Source: Alteromonadales bacterium alter-6D02 (GTDB lineage: Bacteria; Pseudomonadota; Gammaproteobacteria; Enterobacterales; Psychrobiaceae). From it: DNA of 64,000 nucleotides. The translations under genes and the position numbers were made by a program. The notes under the pieces were generated by a model. It ran no database searches, was not told the origin of the DNA, and saw nothing but the letters and a program-made list of their open reading frames with translations. Numbering within the stretch: position 1 is the stretch's first letter; each line of letters begins with the position of its first letter. Shown here piece after piece: positions 53,933-62,921 of the stretch. The stretch lies in assembly GCA_002835545.1 (NCBI GenBank), contig PIZK01000002.1, positions 186,001 through 250,000 of the forward strand, read 5' to 3'.

Positions 53933-56900
53933 TGATTGCTTCGATTATTCGCTGGTCCATCTATAATCGCTTTTTTGTATTACTCGCGACATTGATCATT
54001 GTTGGGCTTGGGGCTTATTCATTAAAGCACACCCCAGTGGATGCGATTCCTGATTTATCTGATGTTCAAGTGATTATTAAAACGAGTTATCCAGGGCAGG
54101 CACCACAGGTGGTTGAAGATCAAGTCACTTATCCATTAACAACAGCTATGCTGTCGGTACCGGGTGCGCAAACGGTGCGAGGTTTTTCTTTTTTTGGTGA
54201 CTCGTATGTTTATGTGATTTTTGATGAAGACACCGATCTATATTGGGCGAGAAGCCGTGTTTTAGAATACTTAAGTCAGGTTGCCTCGAGCTTACCTGCT
54301 AGCGCTAAGCCCGAGCTTGGCCCAGATGCGACAGGTGTGGGTTGGGTTTACCTTTATGCTTTGGTCGACAAAACAGGGCAGCATGATTTAAGTCAGCTTC
54401 GCAGTCTACAGGACTATTTTTTGAAATATGAACTGCAGACCGTTGCGGGGGTTTCTGAAGTAAGCACTTTAGGGGGGATGGTTAAGCAATACCAGGTACG
54501 GGTTGATCCTGATAAATTACGGGCCTTTAATATCCCTTTAAGTTTAATTAAAACGGCGATTAAGCAAGGTAATCAAGAAGTGGGTGCTTCTGTTATTGAG
54601 CTAGCTGAAGCTGAATATATGGTACGTGCGACAGGCTATGTCAAAGGAGTGACTGACTTAGAGCAGATCCCCTTAGGCGTGTCCAAACAGGGCGTTCCTC
54701 TGTTATTAAAAGATGTTGCTGCGATTGGTACTGGGCCACAGATGCGAAGGGGCATTAGTGAACTCAATGGAGAAGGTGAGGTTGTCACTGGCGTTGTCGT
54801 CATGCGCTATGGTGAGAATGCACAGCAAACCATTGACGGGGTTAAAAGCAAGTTGACTCAGTTAAAACAAGGTTTACCAGCCGGTGTTGAAGTTGTGACT
54901 GTCTATGATCGTAGTGAGTTAATAGATCGTGCGATTGACAACTTGTGGGTTAAGCTGCTTGAAGAGTTCGTGGTTGTTGGTCTGGTTTGTTTAGTCTTTT
55001 TATTCCATTTGCGTTCTTCATTAGTCGCAATTATCAGCCTACCCGTGGGAATTCTAAGTGCTTTTATTATCATGCATTGGCAAGGGTTAAACGCGAATAT
55101 TATGTCGCTAGGAGGCATTGCCATTGCAATTGGAGCTATGGTTGATGGTGCTATTGTGATGATTGAGAATATGCACAAGCACATGGAAAAAACGCCACTG
55201 ACGGAGCAGAATCGCTGGCAGGTAGTGACCCAATCTGCGATTGAAGTTGGTCCGGCACTGTTTTTTAGTTTGTTGATTATTACCGTGAGTTTTGTACCTG
55301 TTTTCACGCTTGAAGCACAAGAGGGGCGGATGTTTTCGCCGCTCGCTTATACCAAAACCTATGCGATGGCCGCTGCGGCCGCATTAGCAATTACATTAGT
55401 GCCAGTACTAATGGGTTACTTTATTCGCGGTAAGGTAGTTAGCGAAGAAAAAAATCCTCTTAATCGTATACTTACCGCTGCCTATTTTCCGTTATTAAAG
55501 CGTGCTTTAACTTACCCAAAAATCACGCTAATACTGGCTCTGTTCGCTTTGGCAGTCGGCTTATGGCCGATGAATAAGATTGGTAGTGAGTTTATTCCAC
55601 CACTGGATGAGGGGGATATTATGTATATGCCAACCACTTATCCTGGGATCTCAGTGGGTAAAGCGCGCGAGTTATTACAACAAACCGATAAGCTCATTAT
55701 GACAGTGCCTGAAGTTAAAAGTGTGCTGGGTAAAATTGGTCGCGCAGAGACTGCAACGGACTCGGCTCCTTTAACCATGATTGAGTCGTATATTCAGTTA
55801 AAACCGCAATCACAATGGCGTGAAGGGGTGACTAGTGAATCAATTCGCCAAGAACTTGATAGTTTAATTCAATTTCCAGGACTGACTAATGCATGGGTGA
55901 TGCCGATTAAAACGCGTATCGATATGTTGGCAACGGGGATTAAAACCCCTGTCGGTATTAAAGTTGCGGGTCCACAACTTGTAACGATCGAGAAAATTGG
56001 TCAAGAACTTGAACATATTTTAGCTGATTTACCGGGAACGAGCTCTGTGTATGCAGAGCGCGTTGCTGGTGGCCGCTACATAAAAGTTGATATAAACCGT
56101 TTAAATGCAGCAAAACATGGACTTAATATTGCTGATATCCAGTCGGTGGTTGCCAGTGCAATTGGTGGTATGACGGTGAGTGAAAGTGTAGAAGGGCTAG
56201 AGCGTTATCCAATTAATGTACGTTACCCGCAGGATTATCGAGATTCACCGGAGCAGTTGTCGTTGTTGCCGTTAGTGACCCAACAAGGTCATCATATTAC
56301 CCTAGCTGATGTGGCATCGATTAGAGTTGAAGATGGCCCTCCAGGAATTAAAAGTGAAAATGCTCGGATTAATGGTTGGGTGTATATAGATATTGAAGAT
56401 GTTGATATTGGTCAGTATGTTGCGGCTGCACAGGCAAGGGTGCAAGAGCAGCTAGTGCTGCCAGCAGGCTACTCTATTACTTGGTCTGGTCAATATGAAT
56501 ATATGCAACGAGCTAAAGATAAGCTGAGCTATGTGGTGCCGCTGACGTTAGCAATTATTATTGTATTGTTGTATCTCTGCTTTCGCAGCTTTGCTGAAGT
56601 GTCGATTATTATGGCGACCTTGCCTTTTGCGATGATAGGCAGTGTGTGGTTGTTGTACCTTGAAGGTTATAACTTCTCTGTCGCCGTAGGTGTTGGTTTT
56701 ATCGCATTAGCGGGGGTTGCTGTTGAGATTGGAGTCATTATGCTGGTGTACCTCAACCAAGCCTTACAAGCTGAAAAAGCGCAAGCTAAGTCGCAGTTGT
56801 TGACCTTGGAGCAATTACGCCAAGCAGTAATTCGCGGCGCTGGCCTGCGAATTAGACCGGTGATGATGACCTCATCAGCGATAATCATTGGTTTGTTACC

Positions 56901-57045
56901 CATTCTTTATGGCAGTGGAACAGGCTCTGAAATTATGAGCCGAATCGCCGCGCCCATGGTTGGTGGGATGCTTAGCGCGATGATCTTAACGCTGCTTGTT
57001 CTTCCTGTCGTGTATTTTTTATGGCGTTCTCGCAAGACGATATGA
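53932..57045 (+). CDS. cusA: Heavy-metal RND efflux pump, CusA/CzcA family
   Basis: A 1037-residue HME-RND pump. HTPVDAIPDLSDVQVIIKT, RSRVLEYLSQV, AIAIGAMVDGAIVMIENMHKH and GSEVMSRIAAP-like segments identify the family. Residues are closest to CusA: ETATDSAPLTMIES and RIDMLATGIKTP. Of the three Met residues that bind copper in Escherichia coli CusA, only the first (in RIDML) is clearly kept; the other positions appear to be Leu and Gly in my alignment. The proton-relay Asp is present. It should export Cu(I)/Ag(I) with the two preceding gene products. Confidence 0.92.
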   Translation: MIASIIRWSIYNRFFVLLATLIIVGLGAYSLKHTPVDAIPDLSDVQVIIKTSYPGQAPQVVEDQVTYPLTTAMLSVPGAQTVRGFSFFGDSYVYVIFDEDTDLYWARSRVLEYLSQVASSLPASAKPELGPDATGVGWVYLYALVDKTGQHDLSQLRSLQDYFLKYELQTVAGVSEVSTLGGMVKQYQVRVDPDKLRAFNIPLSLIKTAIKQGNQEVGASVIELAEAEYMVRATGYVKGVTDLEQIPLGVSKQGVPLLLKDVAAIGTGPQMRRGISELNGEGEVVTGVVVMRYGENAQQTIDGVKSKLTQLKQGLPAGVEVVTVYDRSELIDRAIDNLWVKLLEEFVVVGLVCLVFLFHLRSSLVAIISLPVGILSAFIIMHWQGLNANIMSLGGIAIAIGAMVDGAIVMIENMHKHMEKTPLTEQNRWQVVTQSAIEVGPALFFSLLIITVSFVPVFTLEAQEGRMFSPLAYTKTYAMAAAAALAITLVPVLMGYFIRGKVVSEEKNPLNRILTAAYFPLLKRALTYPKITLILALFALAVGLWPMNKIGSEFIPPLDEGDIMYMPTTYPGISVGKARELLQQTDKLIMTVPEVKSVLGKIGRAETATDSAPLTMIESYIQLKPQSQWREGVTSESIRQELDSLIQFPGLTNAWVMPIKTRIDMLATGIKTPVGIKVAGPQLVTIEKIGQELEHILADLPGTSSVYAERVAGGRYIKVDINRLNAAKHGLNIADIQSVVASAIGGMTVSESVEGLERYPINVRYPQDYRDSPEQLSLLPLVTQQGHHITLADVASIRVEDGPPGIKSENARINGWVYIDIEDVDIGQYVAAAQARVQEQLVLPAGYSITWSGQYEYMQRAKDKLSYVVPLTLAIIIVLLYLCFRSFAEVSIIMATLPFAMIGSVWLLYLEGYNFSVAVGVGFIALAGVAVEIGVIMLVYLNQALQAEKAQAKSQLLTLEQLRQAVIRGAGLRIRPVMMTSSAIIIGLLPILYGSGTGSEIMSRIAAPMVGGMLSAMILTLLVLPVVYFLWRSRKTI

Positions 57046-57074
57046 AACTTATTTAATCTTTCACACACCAAGGA

Positions 57075-57138
57075 GCCAGTAATGTTTTCTAGCCACTCTC
57101 AGCAAATAGGTTGAGCAGGGTTGAAGCACATTACTGGC
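57075..57138 (+). repeat. Ten-bp inverted repeat downstream of cusA
   Basis: GCCAGTAATG (57075-57084) and CATTACTGGC (57129-57138) pair perfectly across 44 bases. It could form a structured RNA end or be the remains of a mobile sequence. Confidence 0.4.
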
Positions 57139-57343
57139 CACTTGGGATCACTGCTTCTTTGGGTTAGTACTCTTCACCGCTTTGTTTAGGGTAGGTACTT
57201 TCCATTTTTTTAAAACCTCTAAACACCAGTTAATAGTTAAGTCTTGTACATGCGATAACCGCCTCTTTATTAGTATTGGGGAGAGCTAAATTAACTATAA
57301 AGCATGTTTTTTACGCCAACCTTTAAATAAAACTTTACTTAGT

Positions 57344-57362
57344 AATAAGAATCGTTATCATT
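57344..57362 (+). promoter_or_regulatory. Fur-type box upstream of the TonB receptor
   Basis: AATAAGAATCGTTATCATT is a partial match to the Fur consensus; its reverse complement contains TGATAACGATTCTTA. It sits about 55 bases before the receptor start codon. Confidence 0.6.
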
Positions 57363-57408
57363 CGCGCTATTGTTATTTTACTTCGTGATTTTTAAAGGAC
57401 CTATAGTA

Positions 57409-59544
57409 ATGAAAAATGTTTCATTTTCGCTGGTTGCGTTAGCAGTATCAGCTGTATTCAGTGTACCTAGTGTGGCTAATCCAGTATCAAACCAAGAAAA
57501 GTCGAAAGATAATGTTGAGCGGATCATCGTCACGGGTAGCCGTGTGGTTGAAAGTATTGATGAGGTTCCTGCAACTGTTACTGTTGTTAGCCGTCAGCAG
57601 ATTGAAAACGAATTAACGGTCAACTCAGAATTACAAAATATCTTAGCCAATAGAGTACCTGGGTTAGCTGCAACGACAGGATCATCGAGCAACTCGAGTC
57701 AAACACTTCGAGGGCGAGCGCCGCTTATCATGATTGATGGGGTGCCTCAATCAACGCCTCTACGTAATGGTGCGTTGGGTGTACGTAGTATTGATGCTGC
57801 AGCTATTGAACGTATTGAAGTTATTAAGGGAGCTACCTCAATATATGGTAATGGCGCTGCTGGTGGTGTGATTAACTACATTACTAAACAAGGTTCAGCG
57901 AAACAGACGAATGTTGAATTAGGCTTAGCAACAAAAGCAAGCTTAGTGGATGTCGAGGATAGTATTGGCTATCGCTATGACTTATCGATAGATGGTAGTC
58001 TCGAAGATTTTAGTTATGCGTTTGTTGCTAGCCAAGAAGAAACAGGCGTTCAACGCGATGCTGAAGGCGACATCATGGGAACGCTATATGGATTAACGGA
58101 TAATACGACTAAGAACTTCTTTACCAAGCTTGGCTATCAAATTGATAGTGATAAGTTAATTCAATTAACATTCAATTACTATGACTCACAAACCGACCCT
58201 GATTACATTGATGTGCGTAGTAATGTTAATAGTGGTACGAAAACCTATGCGATAAAAGATCCTGAGAATAAGCCTAAATATGGTGCGCCTCAAGGACCAC
58301 GTGGCAATCAAAACATTATGCTTAAGTATGCTGATGCAGAGATCTTTACAAATACTGACTTAGTGGTTGATGCCTATAAGCAAGACATCGAGAACATTTT
58401 CTTCTTCTCTGCTAACTTATCAAACCCAGAAGCTGGATTAGCTGGTGGACAATCATTTATTAAGTCTGAAAAAGAAGGGTTACGAGGAGTCTTTAATACC
58501 TCGGTTGAGTTTGATAATGCTGATGTAAACTTTATCTATGGTACTGATATATTAAATGATGTGACCTCTCAAGGGATTTTAGATGGTCGTATTTGGGTTC
58601 CTGAAATGGATATGGGGAATGTGGCCTTCTTCCTCCAAACTAAGTCGATCATTAATGATGATTGGGTAGTTAAGCTTGGTGCTCGCCATGAGAAAATCGA
58701 TGTTTCAGTTGATGACTATGACACATTACGTTTATGCCGTGGTGAAAAGTGCTCTATTCCAATGGCTGTCGCTGGTGGTGATTTAGATTACGAGGCGACA
58801 ACCTATAACTTTGGTTTACGTCATATTGGCAACGAGGCGTTCTCTCCTTTCTTTAATTACTCACAAGGGGCGGATATATCTGACCTTGGTCGTTTATTAC
58901 GTTCTGCAAAAGTGAATGATATCAACCTTGTTCATACTGAAGCGTCGATTATTGATAACTATGAATTAGGTTTTAGCAGCCAGCTTGATGACTTGTTCCT
59001 TACCTTTGCGGCCTATCGTAGTACGTCTGAATTAGGCACAACGACGAAAGAAGATCCTGTTACGGGAATCTACTTGCCGGTGCGTGCACCGCAAAAAATT
59101 TGGGGTTATGAAGCGACCGCGGACTATCATATTAATGATGAGTTATCACTTAGCGCAGGGTATGCGTGGGTGGAAGGTAAAAACACTGAAGATGATGTTT
59201 ACTTAGGCGGAAAGCAAATTGGTGCGCCCAAATTTAATACAACGCTGTCGTATTTACCATCACAGGATAGTCGTATTAGTGTAAATTATCTTCGTGTATT
59301 TGACCGTAAGCGCTTTGATGCCGTTGATGGTAAATATGCGGGAACTAATGGCCCTGTGAGTGGCTATGATCTGGTTAATTTAAGTGGCCACTATCAATTA
59401 GATGAGTGGCAACTCTATGGGGGTATCGAAAACTTATTTAATAATGATTACTATACCGCTAAAGCTCAATCCTATACTTATTCAGGTTATAACATTAAAG
59501 GGCTCGGGCGCACCCTAAAAGTAGGCGTAAAATTTAAGTTTTAA
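57409..59544 (+). CDS. TonB-dependent siderophore-type receptor
   Basis: About 711 residues. A signal peptide ends near SVANPV. ERIIVTGSRVVE is TonB-box-like, and the plug includes TLRGRAPLIMIDGVPQ and ERIEVIKGATSIYGNGAAGGVINYIT. The barrel ends in Phe. The start at 57409 follows AAAGGAC; an upstream in-frame start at 57370 overlaps the regulatory region. The Fur-type box and the plug sequence suggest ferric-siderophore import. The neighbouring genes on the other strand handle cobalamin, so a corrinoid substrate cannot be excluded, but no B12 riboswitch is seen. Confidence 0.88.
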   Translation: MKNVSFSLVALAVSAVFSVPSVANPVSNQEKSKDNVERIIVTGSRVVESIDEVPATVTVVSRQQIENELTVNSELQNILANRVPGLAATTGSSSNSSQTLRGRAPLIMIDGVPQSTPLRNGALGVRSIDAAAIERIEVIKGATSIYGNGAAGGVINYITKQGSAKQTNVELGLATKASLVDVEDSIGYRYDLSIDGSLEDFSYAFVASQEETGVQRDAEGDIMGTLYGLTDNTTKNFFTKLGYQIDSDKLIQLTFNYYDSQTDPDYIDVRSNVNSGTKTYAIKDPENKPKYGAPQGPRGNQNIMLKYADAEIFTNTDLVVDAYKQDIENIFFFSANLSNPEAGLAGGQSFIKSEKEGLRGVFNTSVEFDNADVNFIYGTDILNDVTSQGILDGRIWVPEMDMGNVAFFLQTKSIINDDWVVKLGARHEKIDVSVDDYDTLRLCRGEKCSIPMAVAGGDLDYEATTYNFGLRHIGNEAFSPFFNYSQGADISDLGRLLRSAKVNDINLVHTEASIIDNYELGFSSQLDDLFLTFAAYRSTSELGTTTKEDPVTGIYLPVRAPQKIWGYEATADYHINDELSLSAGYAWVEGKNTEDDVYLGGKQIGAPKFNTTLSYLPSQDSRISVNYLRVFDRKRFDAVDGKYAGTNGPVSGYDLVNLSGHYQLDEWQLYGGIENLFNNDYYTAKAQSYTYSGYNIKGLGRTLKVGVKFKF

Positions 59545-59560
59545 TTAAAACTAACCCTAA

Positions 59561-59598
59561 CTATTAAGCGCTTAAGAAGCCTCTTAAGCGCTTAATAG
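59561..59598. terminator. Perfect 17-bp stem between convergent TonB receptor and btuF
   Basis: Arms 59561-59577 and 59582-59598 are perfect inverted copies around AGCC. Each arm includes the palindrome TTAAGCGCTTAA. It lies between convergent genes and probably terminates both, though a long T-run is absent. Confidence 0.7.
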
Positions 59599-59599
59599 C

Positions 59600-60445
59600 T
59601 TATCTTGCGCGGTTTATTTGCTCGCAAACTTCTCGCATTGGTTCAATTACTCTTGGCGTTGGGCGATGAAGAATAGTCGCGTTGGGGTAGTAAATATGGT
59701 TGTTTTTAACCGCTGGTAATAATTGCCATTGCTCCCAGTTAAACAGTTCATGATCGCGTGTTTGTTTATCCCTAGGCACTAAAATCACTTCCGCTCCACT
59801 TAACAGCACATTTTCAACGCTGACTTTGGGATAAGCTGTTTTGGTATCCGCAAAGACATTGATGCCTCCGCAGCGACTAATATATTGGCTGATCCAGCTT
59901 TGCTCACTGATAGTCATCAAGGGTTTAGACCATAACTGGTAAAAGGTTTTTATTGGTGCCTTTTTTTGATATTTCGCTGTTATTTCTGCCAGCTCTCGCT
60001 CGAAGCCAGCAGCAATTTTATTTGCTTGCTCGACTTGACCTGTCGCATTACCCAGATGACGAATATTTGAAGCTATTTCGGTTAAAGATTGTGGATTAGA
60101 GTCAACAACAGTAAAGCCAAGCTGCTTAATTTGTTCTATCTGGTTGATTTTATTTCCACCCGACCACGTCACAATTAAGTCCGGTTTTAAGGCAATTACT
60201 TTTTCTAACGTAATACCTTTGTAATCACCAATTACTTCAATTGACTTAGCTTGTTCTGGATAATCTGCGTGGGAGATGGTTCCGACAATACGATCACCGA
60301 CACCCAGGCTATACAATAATTCGACAGAATGCGGAGATAGTGCAATGATCCGCTTTGGCGCCGTTTGGTCTGCAACAGCGGTGATGCTGGTCAATAAGAT
60401 GCAAGAGGCGAGAGTTAGTCGGGTGAGTTTAGTAATCAAAGCCAA
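59600..60445 (-). CDS. btuF: Cobalamin-binding periplasmic protein BtuF
   Basis: A 281-residue periplasmic binding protein of the BtuF/FhuD-like class. The signal peptide ends near AVADQ. RIIALSPHSVELLYSLGVGDRIVGTISHADYPEQAK and LEKVIALKPDLIVTWSGGN are typical of BtuF, and a Trp follows in YQLWSKPLMTISEQSW. It delivers B12 or cobinamide to the BtuC permease encoded in the same operon. No ATG is available near the signal: the start is TTG at 60445 or 60439. The gene overlaps cobO by 17 bases, implying coupled translation. Confidence 0.88.
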   Translation of the reverse strand: MALITKLTRLTLASCILLTSITAVADQTAPKRIIALSPHSVELLYSLGVGDRIVGTISHADYPEQAKSIEVIGDYKGITLEKVIALKPDLIVTWSGGNKINQIEQIKQLGFTVVDSNPQSLTEIASNIRHLGNATGQVEQANKIAAGFERELAEITAKYQKKAPIKTFYQLWSKPLMTISEQSWISQYISRCGGINVFADTKTAYPKVSVENVLLSGAEVILVPRDKQTRDHELFNWEQWQLLPAVKNNHIYYPNATILHRPTPRVIEPMREVCEQINRAR

Positions 60446-61031
60446 TTCTCGCTTTCACACCTGCTTCAAAAGCGTGCTTAATTGGTTGCACTTCACTAAT
60501 GGTATCGGCTATATCAGTTATAGCACGGTGACAAGCACGACCACTAACAATCACGTGTTGCATTGGCGGGCGGTTTTTTAATGCATCTACGACTTCTTCA
60601 ACATCAAGGTATTTATAGGTGACCATGTAAGTAATTTCATCGAGTAGTACAAGATCTAGGCTTGGGTCTTGTAACATTTCTTTTGCTTGTGACCAAGCGT
60701 CTTGTGCTGCTTTAGTGTCCAGCTCACGATCTTGGGTGTTCCAAGTAAACCCTGTTCCCATCACATGAAAACGAACGCCTAACTTTTCGAGTACATTGCG
60801 TTCGCCACACGGCCATTTACCTTTAATAAATTGAACTACGCCTGCTTTTTGGTCGTGACCGACACAGCGTAAAACGGTGCCGAAACCACCAGTGCTTTTT
60901 CCTTTACCATTGCCAGTAAGCACCATTAATATGCCTTGCTCTTTTGTTGCAGCAGCTACCTTGGCATCGATGTTCTTTTTAATGGCTTGTTGGCGCTCTT
61001 TATGGCGCTGGTTTTTGCTTTCTTCACTCAT
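60429..61031 (-). CDS. cobO: Cob(I)alamin adenosyltransferase CobO/BtuR
   Basis: A 200-residue enzyme that transfers adenosyl from ATP to cob(I)alamin or cobinamide. The P-loop variant LTGNGKGKSTGGFG and LDLVLLDEITYMVTYKYL are the CobA/CobO/BtuR hallmarks, and the late VIVSGRACH is conserved. The basic N-terminal helix is as in Escherichia coli BtuR. It lies between cobS and btuF on the minus strand. Confidence 0.95.
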   Translation of the reverse strand: MSEESKNQRHKERQQAIKKNIDAKVAAATKEQGILMVLTGNGKGKSTGGFGTVLRCVGHDQKAGVVQFIKGKWPCGERNVLEKLGVRFHVMGTGFTWNTQDRELDTKAAQDAWSQAKEMLQDPSLDLVLLDEITYMVTYKYLDVEEVVDALKNRPPMQHVIVSGRACHRAITDIADTISEVQPIKHAFEAGVKARIGFDY

Positions 61032-61075
61032 AATGAGTCCTATTTATCCATTGGTAATAATTGTGTGTGTTAAAG

Positions 61076-61879
61076 TTAGTTAACTATGTAGGCTAATAGA
61101 ATTAAATAAATAACAATTTCAGCTAGTTGTTGTGCTTGTCCTAATAAGTCACCCGTGTAACCACCCAGTTGGCGTTGATACCAAGTAATAACGATAAAAC
61201 GCAAGCAGATGAGCCCGGTAATTAATAGCGCACTCAACTCAAGGGGCAACCAATATAATGGGATTAATGCACTTGTCAGTAAGATTATTAACTCTAAGGG
61301 CGTTTGCTGTTTGGTCATTGGTTTGACTTTACTTGAGTCAATATCACGAACATAGGTTTGATCGAAGATAAGGCTTACGGCAAGAACCCGACTTAGGCAA
61401 TGCCCAACAAGTAAAGCGCCTATCACATTGCCAAAAAGGCTTAATTGCTCTGATTGCGTCGCTAGCTCAAGTAATAATTGAAACTTTAATAAAAGCGTGA
61501 GAAATAGCGCTAAAGCACCATAAGTACCAAGGCGTGAGTCTTTCATGATGGTGAGTTTTTGTTCAACAGTCCAGCCACCTCCAAAGCCATCCCAAGTATC
61601 AGCTAGGCCATCTTCATGAAACCCCCCTGTGAGTAATACACTGGTAATCATCGATAAAATAATCGCGATAGACGGGGGGAAAAAGAGCGAGCTTAACCAA
61701 AATATCAACACGCTGAATGTGCCAATATATAAACCTACTAAGCCATAATAACGGTTGGCTTGGTTGAGGTATTCTGGCTTAAATTCATCGATCGGTTTAA
61801 CCTTAATACGCGTAAAAAAGCTTAAGGCGACTAACCACAGCCTCCATTGTTGCTTTATTGAGGCTGTAAGCGTCAACAC
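61076..61879 (-). CDS. cobS: Adenosylcobinamide-GDP ribazoletransferase CobS
   Basis: A 267-residue integral membrane enzyme that joins adenosylcobinamide-GDP to alpha-ribazole (or its phosphate), the last joining step of cobalamin assembly. The signature GGFHEDGLADTWDGFGGGW and KDSRLGTYGALAL are present, with about seven membrane helices. The start codon is GTG at 61879 and shares one base with the cobT stop (TAGTG), so the two are translationally coupled. Confidence 0.94.
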   Translation of the reverse strand: MLTLTASIKQQWRLWLVALSFFTRIKVKPIDEFKPEYLNQANRYYGLVGLYIGTFSVLIFWLSSLFFPPSIAIILSMITSVLLTGGFHEDGLADTWDGFGGGWTVEQKLTIMKDSRLGTYGALALFLTLLLKFQLLLELATQSEQLSLFGNVIGALLVGHCLSRVLAVSLIFDQTYVRDIDSSKVKPMTKQQTPLELIILLTSALIPLYWLPLELSALLITGLICLRFIVITWYQRQLGGYTGDLLGQAQQLAEIVIYLILLAYIVN

Positions 61880-62913
61880 TAGTTTACCTCGGTGACATTG
61901 GCTTGTGAGAAGCTTGCCATCTGATTATAAAATGCTAAGGCGTTTTGTAACAATGGCAGCACCAATGGGCACCCAGTTCCTTCGCCAAGACGTAGATCCA
62001 AGGATAATACCGGTGAAGCATGTAGCTCTTTTAGCAGAAGGTGATGCCCTAATTCCTTAGAGCAGTGACTAAAAATCATATAGTCACGAACATTCGGCGA
62101 TAATTTGGTCGCAATCAACGCGGCTGTCGTCGAGATAAAGCCATCGACAATAATAACCTTCTCGGCTTTCGCAACCGCTAACATTGCACCGACCATTTGG
62201 GCTATTTCAAAGCCACCTACTGCAGCTAAAGTTTCTAGTGGCGTTGACATACGATCGCGATGTAACAGCACAGCTGTTTTAATGATCTCTTTCTTTTTCG
62301 CTAAACGAAAATCGTCAATCCCAGTCCCTCGACCAACACAGTAGTCAATGTCATTATCGGTAATTGCATGCATTAATGCTGCTGCTGAAGTGGTGTTGGC
62401 GATCCCCATTTCACCAATGCCAATGATATTACTCCCCGCATCAATTTGCTTGGCAGCTATTTTTGCGCCTAGAGTGATCGCTTGCTCGGCTTGTTTTACG
62501 CTCATTGCAGCTTGTAAATGAAATGGCGCAGTCATTGGTGCGATGCGTTGTTTGATGAGGCGAGGGTGGTCAGGTTGTTCTGATACCGTGCCACAATCAA
62601 TCACTTTGAGTTCCATCTGACTTTGGTCGCAAAAAGCATTAATGGCAGCGCCACCGGCACAGAAGTTAGCAACCATTTGCCCCGTCACTTCATTGCCGGC
62701 AATCGAGACCCCTAATTCACTCACACCATGATCACCCGCAAAAACTAGTTGAGTCGGTTGCAGTAGCTTGGGTTCTTCGTCACCCAAAATTAAGCTAAGT
62801 TGAAGTGCAATATCTTCTAAGACCCCCAATGAGCCAATTGGCTTGGTCTTATTATCAATCCGTTGTTGTATTTTATCCTTTGATTTATGTGATAGTGGAT
62901 TTATTACAAACAT
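61879..62913 (-). CDS. cobT: Nicotinate-nucleotide-DMB phosphoribosyltransferase CobT
   Basis: A 344-residue enzyme that makes alpha-ribazole phosphate from dimethylbenzimidazole and nicotinate mononucleotide. It shows NKTKPIGSLGVLEDIALQL, VFAGDHGVSELGVS, GIGEMGIANTTSAAAL and the catalytic Glu in RLGEGTGCPL. A purine-rich AGAGAGA ribosome-binding site precedes the ATG. It provides the lower ligand for CobS, encoded next. Confidence 0.95.
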   Translation of the reverse strand: MFVINPLSHKSKDKIQQRIDNKTKPIGSLGVLEDIALQLSLILGDEEPKLLQPTQLVFAGDHGVSELGVSIAGNEVTGQMVANFCAGGAAINAFCDQSQMELKVIDCGTVSEQPDHPRLIKQRIAPMTAPFHLQAAMSVKQAEQAITLGAKIAAKQIDAGSNIIGIGEMGIANTTSAAALMHAITDNDIDYCVGRGTGIDDFRLAKKKEIIKTAVLLHRDRMSTPLETLAAVGGFEIAQMVGAMLAVAKAEKVIIVDGFISTTAALIATKLSPNVRDYMIFSHCSKELGHHLLLKELHASPVLSLDLRLGEGTGCPLVLPLLQNALAFYNQMASFSQANVTEVN

Positions 62914-62921
62914 ATTTCTCT

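Larger units (their letters stand above)
57046..57408. other. 363-base intergenic region with hairpin and Fur-type box
   Basis: Between cusA and a TonB receptor. It holds an inverted repeat at 57075-57138, a T-rich tract near 57211-57218 that may end the cus transcript, and the Fur-type box at 57344-57362. A 10-codon ORF at 57082 has a good ribosome-binding site but is probably chance. Confidence 0.5.

Noticed and set aside
54903-55307. 134-codon ORF antisense to cusA
   Set aside because: A shadow frame in the conserved pump gene, without any recognisable domain.
57082-57114. 10-codon ORF with a good ribosome-binding site
   Set aside because: Too short to judge; its ATG overlaps an inverted repeat and it has no distinguishing feature.
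57046-57408. Possible cobalamin riboswitch before the TonB receptor
   Set aside because: GCCACT occurs twice, but the B12-box and the rest of the conserved core are absent, and the stretch contains a Fur-type box instead.
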